Source of the DNA: Pseudomonadota bacterium
Lineage (GTDB): Bacteria; Pseudomonadota; Alphaproteobacteria; Puniceispirillales; Puniceispirillaceae
NCBI GenBank assembly: GCA_027620495.1
Contig: JAQCEA010000005.1
Coordinates: 62,001 to 126,000 of the forward strand
Direction: 5' to 3'
DNA length: 64,000 bases
A program made the translations under genes and the position numbers. Below, piece after piece: positions 62,556-64,000 of this stretch (positions are counted from its first letter, which is position 1; each line of letters starts with the position of its first letter). A model generated the notes under the pieces. It made no database searches, was not told the DNA's origin, and saw only the letters and a list, made by a program, of their open reading frames with translations.

Positions 62556-62615
62556 CTTTTTTCTTCCAAGTTGCAAATTTCACAAAACAGTTCTCAGACC
62601 CCAACATGATTTAAG

Positions 62616-63230
62616 TTAATTGTCGATATAATTTGGCAGGCTAAATTCGGCATTTTCGACAGGCAGGCCAAAAGCCATATTTTGCAATGTCACGCTGGTT
62701 TGTATGCCGGCCACATCCTCTACAATCCATCGGCGTAGCTGAAACGGGCTGTCGGTAAATTCCAATGTCAGACGACCCGCCCCTTCGCCGCTGTCTTTAT
62801 GAATGGCAATCTGCGTGATACCGCCAGCGCGCTCTGTCACAATCGTTTCATAGCCAGCTGGCCGCAAAGATACAGGGTCAGCCAAAATGAGCGAAAGCGG
62901 CGTTTCACTGATCGGATAGCTGGTGACACGGCGTTCATCTGGCTGGTCGACATGAAGCCATACAGGCGTGGTGATCAAATTAAGTGCTGGTTCACTGTTA
63001 TAGGTGATTTTTAGGCGGCTTGGTCGGCGCATAACCATTTTGCCTTCTGCGGCCGACCCGTCCGACGCAATCTGAGTAAAATCAGCACGCATCGTTGTGA
63101 CATTTGCAAACCAGCGTTCAGCCTGTTGCACAGCATCAGCGCCAGCTACCGGGCTATAGCCGATCAGCAGCCCCAACATGATCGTCACGAGGTGCCACCG
63201 GCGGTGTATCAACCGGGCCATTATGGTCAA
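62616..63230 (-). CDS. lolA: Outer-membrane lipoprotein carrier LolA
   Basis: 204 aa periplasmic chaperone that ferries lipoproteins to the outer membrane. A signal peptide (about residues 1-31, LVTIMLGLLIGY, cleaved near VAGADA) precedes the LolA fold: FANVTTMRADFTQIASDGS, KMVMRRPSRLKITYNSEP, TPVWLHVDQPDERRVTSYPI and the C-terminal LQNMAFGLPVENAEFSLP. The start overlaps the ftsK stop (ATGA), so the two are coupled. Confidence 0.95.
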   Translation of the reverse strand: MTIMARLIHRRWHLVTIMLGLLIGYSPVAGADAVQQAERWFANVTTMRADFTQIASDGSAAEGKMVMRRPSRLKITYNSEPALNLITTPVWLHVDQPDERRVTSYPISETPLSLILADPVSLRPAGYETIVTERAGGITQIAIHKDSGEGAGRLTLEFTDSPFQLRRWIVEDVAGIQTSVTLQNMAFGLPVENAEFSLPNYIDN

Positions 63231-64000
63231 GACATCCCCCCTTGATCAGCGTCATTGCTGATCAACACATCGCGCTTACCAACATGATTGGCGGCGCTGA
63301 TCACCCCATTGCTCTCCATGTCTTCAATGATCGTGGCGGCGCGGTTATAGCCAATTTTCAAATGCCGCTGGACAAAGCTTGTCGAGGCTTTTTGTTCACG
63401 CACAACAAGCTGAACCGCCTGTTCATACAAGCTGTTACCTGTTGGCATCTCGCCACCAAAAGATATTTCGGCTTCTTCGGCTGGGTCTTCAACCACCCGG
63501 TCATCATATTCCGGCTCGCCCTGTTGGCGCAGGAAATTTGCCACCGCTTCGACCTCGCCATCATCGACAAATGGGCCATGCACCCGCACCACCCGGCCAC
63601 CGCCTTCCATAAACAGCATATCACCGCGGCCCAAAAGCTGTTCGGCACCTTGTTCACCTAAAATTGTGCGGCTATCGATTCTAGAGGTAACCTGAAAGCT
63701 GATGCGGGTTGGAAAATTCGCCTTAATGGTGCCAGTGATCACATCAACTGATGGTCGTTGCGTGGCCATAATAACATGAATGCCAGCCGCCCGTGCCATT
63801 TGTGCCAGACGCTGGACCGCGGCTTCAATTTCCTTGCCAGCCACCAGCATCAGATCAGCGACTTCATCGATAATCACAACAATGAACGGCAACGGCGCCA
63901 GATCCAGCACCTCTTCTTCATGCACAGGCTTGCCGGTTTCCGGGTCAAATCCAGTTTGCACACGCCGGGTCAGCACTTCGCCTTTGGCGCGGGCTTCGGC
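63227..64000 (-). CDS. ftsK: DNA translocase FtsK, C-terminal part (5' end outside window)
   Basis: The frame is open to the right edge, so the membrane domain and Walker A are not seen. Present are the Walker B IVVIIDEVADLM, RLAQMARAAGIHVIMATQRPSVDVITG, FQVTSRIDSRTILGEQGAEQLLGRGDML and the DNA-reading gamma domain with QRHLKIGYNRAATIIEDME. FtsK pumps DNA at the septum and activates XerCD at dif; xerC is at about 33 kb. A GTG at 63976 is internal, not the start. Confidence 0.96.
   Translation of the reverse strand, partial: AEARAKGEVLTRRVQTGFDPETGKPVHEEEVLDLAPLPFIVVIIDEVADLMLVAGKEIEAAVQRLAQMARAAGIHVIMATQRPSVDVITGTIKANFPTRISFQVTSRIDSRTILGEQGAEQLLGRGDMLFMEGGGRVVRVHGPFVDDGEVEAVANFLRQQGEPEYDDRVVEDPAEEAEISFGGEMPTGNSLYEQAVQLVVREQKASTSFVQRHLKIGYNRAATIIEDMESNGVISAANHVGKRDVLISNDADQGGMS

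Noticed and set aside
59662-62615. Prophage or integrative element with att sites
   Set aside because: No integrase, tRNA gene or convincing flanking direct repeats could be seen, so only an accessory insertion is claimed.

Overview
The window reads as a chromosomal segment of a free-living, probably marine alphaproteobacterium. It is built from gene blocks that usually travel together in that class: ffh-rpsP-rimM-trmD-rplS-leuC-leuD-leuB-asd, dapF-mtaB-ftsY, ftsK-lolA-xthA, atpHAGDC, sucA-sucB-lpdA, sdhCDAB, obgE-proB-proA-nadD-rsfS-rlmH-gpmI-ctpA-rppH and etfBA-tlpA-argH-lptM-lysA. Moderate GC, tight packing and a TPR-sulfotransferase fit a SAR116/Puniceispirillales-like organism, but that assignment is inference. 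I saw no tRNA, rRNA, intact insertion sequence or CRISPR array.

Layout. 1-6.7 kb (+ strand except tlpA): end of a YggT protein, a HIG1 small membrane protein, cobalamin adenosyltransferase, the electron-transfer flavoprotein, a TlpA thioredoxin, then arginine and lysine synthesis with a tiny LptM-like lipoprotein between. 6.7-12.5 kb (mostly -): zinc-ribbon protein, YdcF protein (+), tyrA, chorismate mutase, methyltransferase, folB, a HAD phosphatase and a DM13 membrane protein. 12.7-23.9 kb (+): an enolase-superfamily enzyme, ribosomal L21/L27, ObgE, proline synthesis, NAD synthesis, ribosome maturation/silencing, phosphoglycerate mutase, a C-terminal processing protease and RppH. 23.9-31.3 kb (-): F1 ATP synthase and PriA. 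31.3-33.9 kb (+): a putative repeat-built 41-aa membrane microprotein, transaldolase, DUF484 and XerC. 33.9-45.5 kb (-): 2-oxoglutarate dehydrogenase, malate dehydrogenase, ZapE and succinate dehydrogenase, i.e. the lower TCA cycle. 45.6-46.5 kb (+): pyridoxal kinase. 46.5-54.7 kb (-): asd, leucine genes, ribosomal proteins, tRNA/rRNA maturation and SRP. 54.9-59.7 kb: a second YdcF protein (+), then FtsY, MtaB, DapF and exonuclease III (-). 62.6-64 kb (-): LolA and the C-terminal part of FtsK.

The one clearly accessory stretch is about 59.7-62.6 kb, between xthA and lolA, which are normally neighbours. It is AT-rich. It holds a decayed WYL-domain regulator (in-frame stop plus two frameshifts) and a large TPR-sulfotransferase gene split by a one-base frameshift. 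Elsewhere the interest lies in details: the microprotein between priA and tal, an enolase-superfamily enzyme with two acidic active-site positions changed, several genes missing from otherwise conserved blocks (ftsEX, envC, sucCD, hisC), convergent genes that share stop codons, and ribosomal proteins L21 and S16 with long tails of opposite charge.
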